From Rhynchonema sp. JSB1_4 (Eukaryota > Nematoda > Chromadorea > Monhysterida > Xyalidae): DNA of 30,595 nt. The position numbers were made by a program, and so were the translations under genes. Below are positions 30,150-30,595 of this stretch, in pieces. Position 1 is the stretch's first letter. Each line of letters opens with the position of its first letter. The DNA lies in the NCBI GenBank assembly GCA_030248065.1, contig JASAMV010007072.1:1-30595 (forward strand), in the 5' to 3' direction. Below the pieces are notes generated by a model that searched no databases, was not told the DNA's origin, and was given only the letters and a program-made list of their open reading frames with translations.

Positions 30150-30425
30150 TCGGAATGTCAGGACTGACGGTGCTGTGTATTCGCAATAGGGTTGTCAGGA
30201 CTGACATTAACATGTACAAAAATGTTTGTTTGGATTGGAGTGTCAGGACTGACGGTGCTGTGTATTCGCAATAGGGTTGTCAGGACTGACATTAACATGT
30301 ACAAAAATGTTTGTTTGGATTGGAGTGTCAGGACTGACGGTGCTGTTTGTATTCGAAAAGAGTTGTCAGATCTGACATTGGTACGTACAAAAGGTTTGTT
30401 TGGATTAGAGTGTCAGGACTGACAT
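30150..30425. promoter_or_regulatory. Cluster D of TGTCAG-N2-CTGACA sites within a tandem duplication
   Basis: Four full sites and three with CTGACG in place of CTGACA. The cluster is built from a unit of roughly 80 bp (TGTCAGGACTGACGGTGCTG, ATTCGCAATAGGG, TTGTCAGGACTGACATTAAC, ATGTACAAAAATGTTTG) repeated two to three times. It lies downstream of the gene at 29507, so it probably serves a gene beyond the window. The remaining 170 bp to the window end show no gene. Confidence 0.7.
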
Positions 30426-30595
30426 TTACGATCTTGTACACTGCGGGACTGTAAGGCAGAGGGTCCTGTAGGACATTTGTTCACGTATGCCCTGTGTTTA
30501 TTATTGAAATCATACGACGGGACAAGTTATTTTCAAGATTATTTTATTGTTTCACGGAAATATCGTGTTTTTCACATGAAGTACAATAATTGACA

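Larger units (their letters stand above)
25906..30595. mobile_element. Candidate integrated virus-like DNA element, left part
   Basis: From 25906 the sequence is unlike the rest of the window: compact, mostly intronless genes on both strands, repeated palindromes in the gene-free parts, TATA boxes close to start codons, and a shared 3' cassette on three genes. It begins AGTAGTAAAGGG inside exon 12 of peptidase copy 2. Ends starting with AG are usual for Polinton/adintovirus-type elements, but the right end is outside the window and no polymerase, integrase or capsid gene is visible. The class is therefore open; a rearranged host locus is the main alternative. Confidence 0.55.

Overview
The window reads as nuclear DNA of an invertebrate animal. 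Coding sequence is split into many short exons by introns of about 40-110 nt with GT-AG ends, extracellular domains (EGF, lustrin-type, LRR N-cap) sit on single exons, and the spaces between genes are full of small non-autonomous DNA transposons and a 101-bp satellite. I lean towards a flatworm, possibly a trematode, but no single marker proves it.

Layout. 1-3415 is a satellite of about 34 units of 101 bp. 3416-14267 is gene-poor. It holds a non-autonomous hAT element with a perfect 8-bp target duplication (6034-6402), a long-terminal-repeat hairpin element (6426-6960), a fold-back element (7873-8160), one minus-strand EGF/transmembrane exon (9089-9413), and two A/T-block hAT-like elements, each with its own perfect 8-bp target duplication (9665-10307 and 10757-11531). 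14875-19524 is the main host gene: a 22-exon, roughly 1029-residue M16C zinc metallopeptidase related to C. elegans C05D11.1 and yeast Sdd3. It is followed by a GC-rich inverted-repeat element (20108-20977) and a minus-strand lustrin-type exon (21304-21494).

The peptidase gene is duplicated. Its first twelve exons recur nearly identically at 23552-25905. Junctions show how the copies came to lie side by side. An 8,001-bp segment (14555-22555) carrying copy 1 sits inside a hAT element whose two halves (14276-14554 and 22556-22683) still share the target duplication GTGATGCG, and it is flanked by 40-bp direct repeats. A 360-bp TA-flanked MITE is intact in copy 2. In copy 1 only a TA-TCA-TA footprint remains.

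Copy 2 breaks off inside exon 12 at 25905. From there to the window end lies a compact block unlike the rest: small genes on both strands, TATA boxes close to start codons, about two dozen inverted repeats of the form TGTCAG-N2-CTGACA clustered in the gene-free parts, and a shared 3' cassette. Three unrelated, non-histone, single-exon genes (26837-27199 minus, 28547-29149 minus, 29507-30058 plus) each end 34-47 nt before a histone-mRNA-type stem-loop (GGCCCT, 4-nt loop, AGGGCC, ACC) embedded in a conserved tract of about 45 nt. A fourth gene encodes a small LRR-cap, single-span membrane protein with a 61-nt intron. I interpret the block as the left part of an integrated DNA virus or large virus-like transposon whose genes use the host's histone (replication-dependent) 3'-end pathway, with the palindromes as a shared promoter or origin site. 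The block's identity is inference; the stem-loops and palindromes are directly visible.
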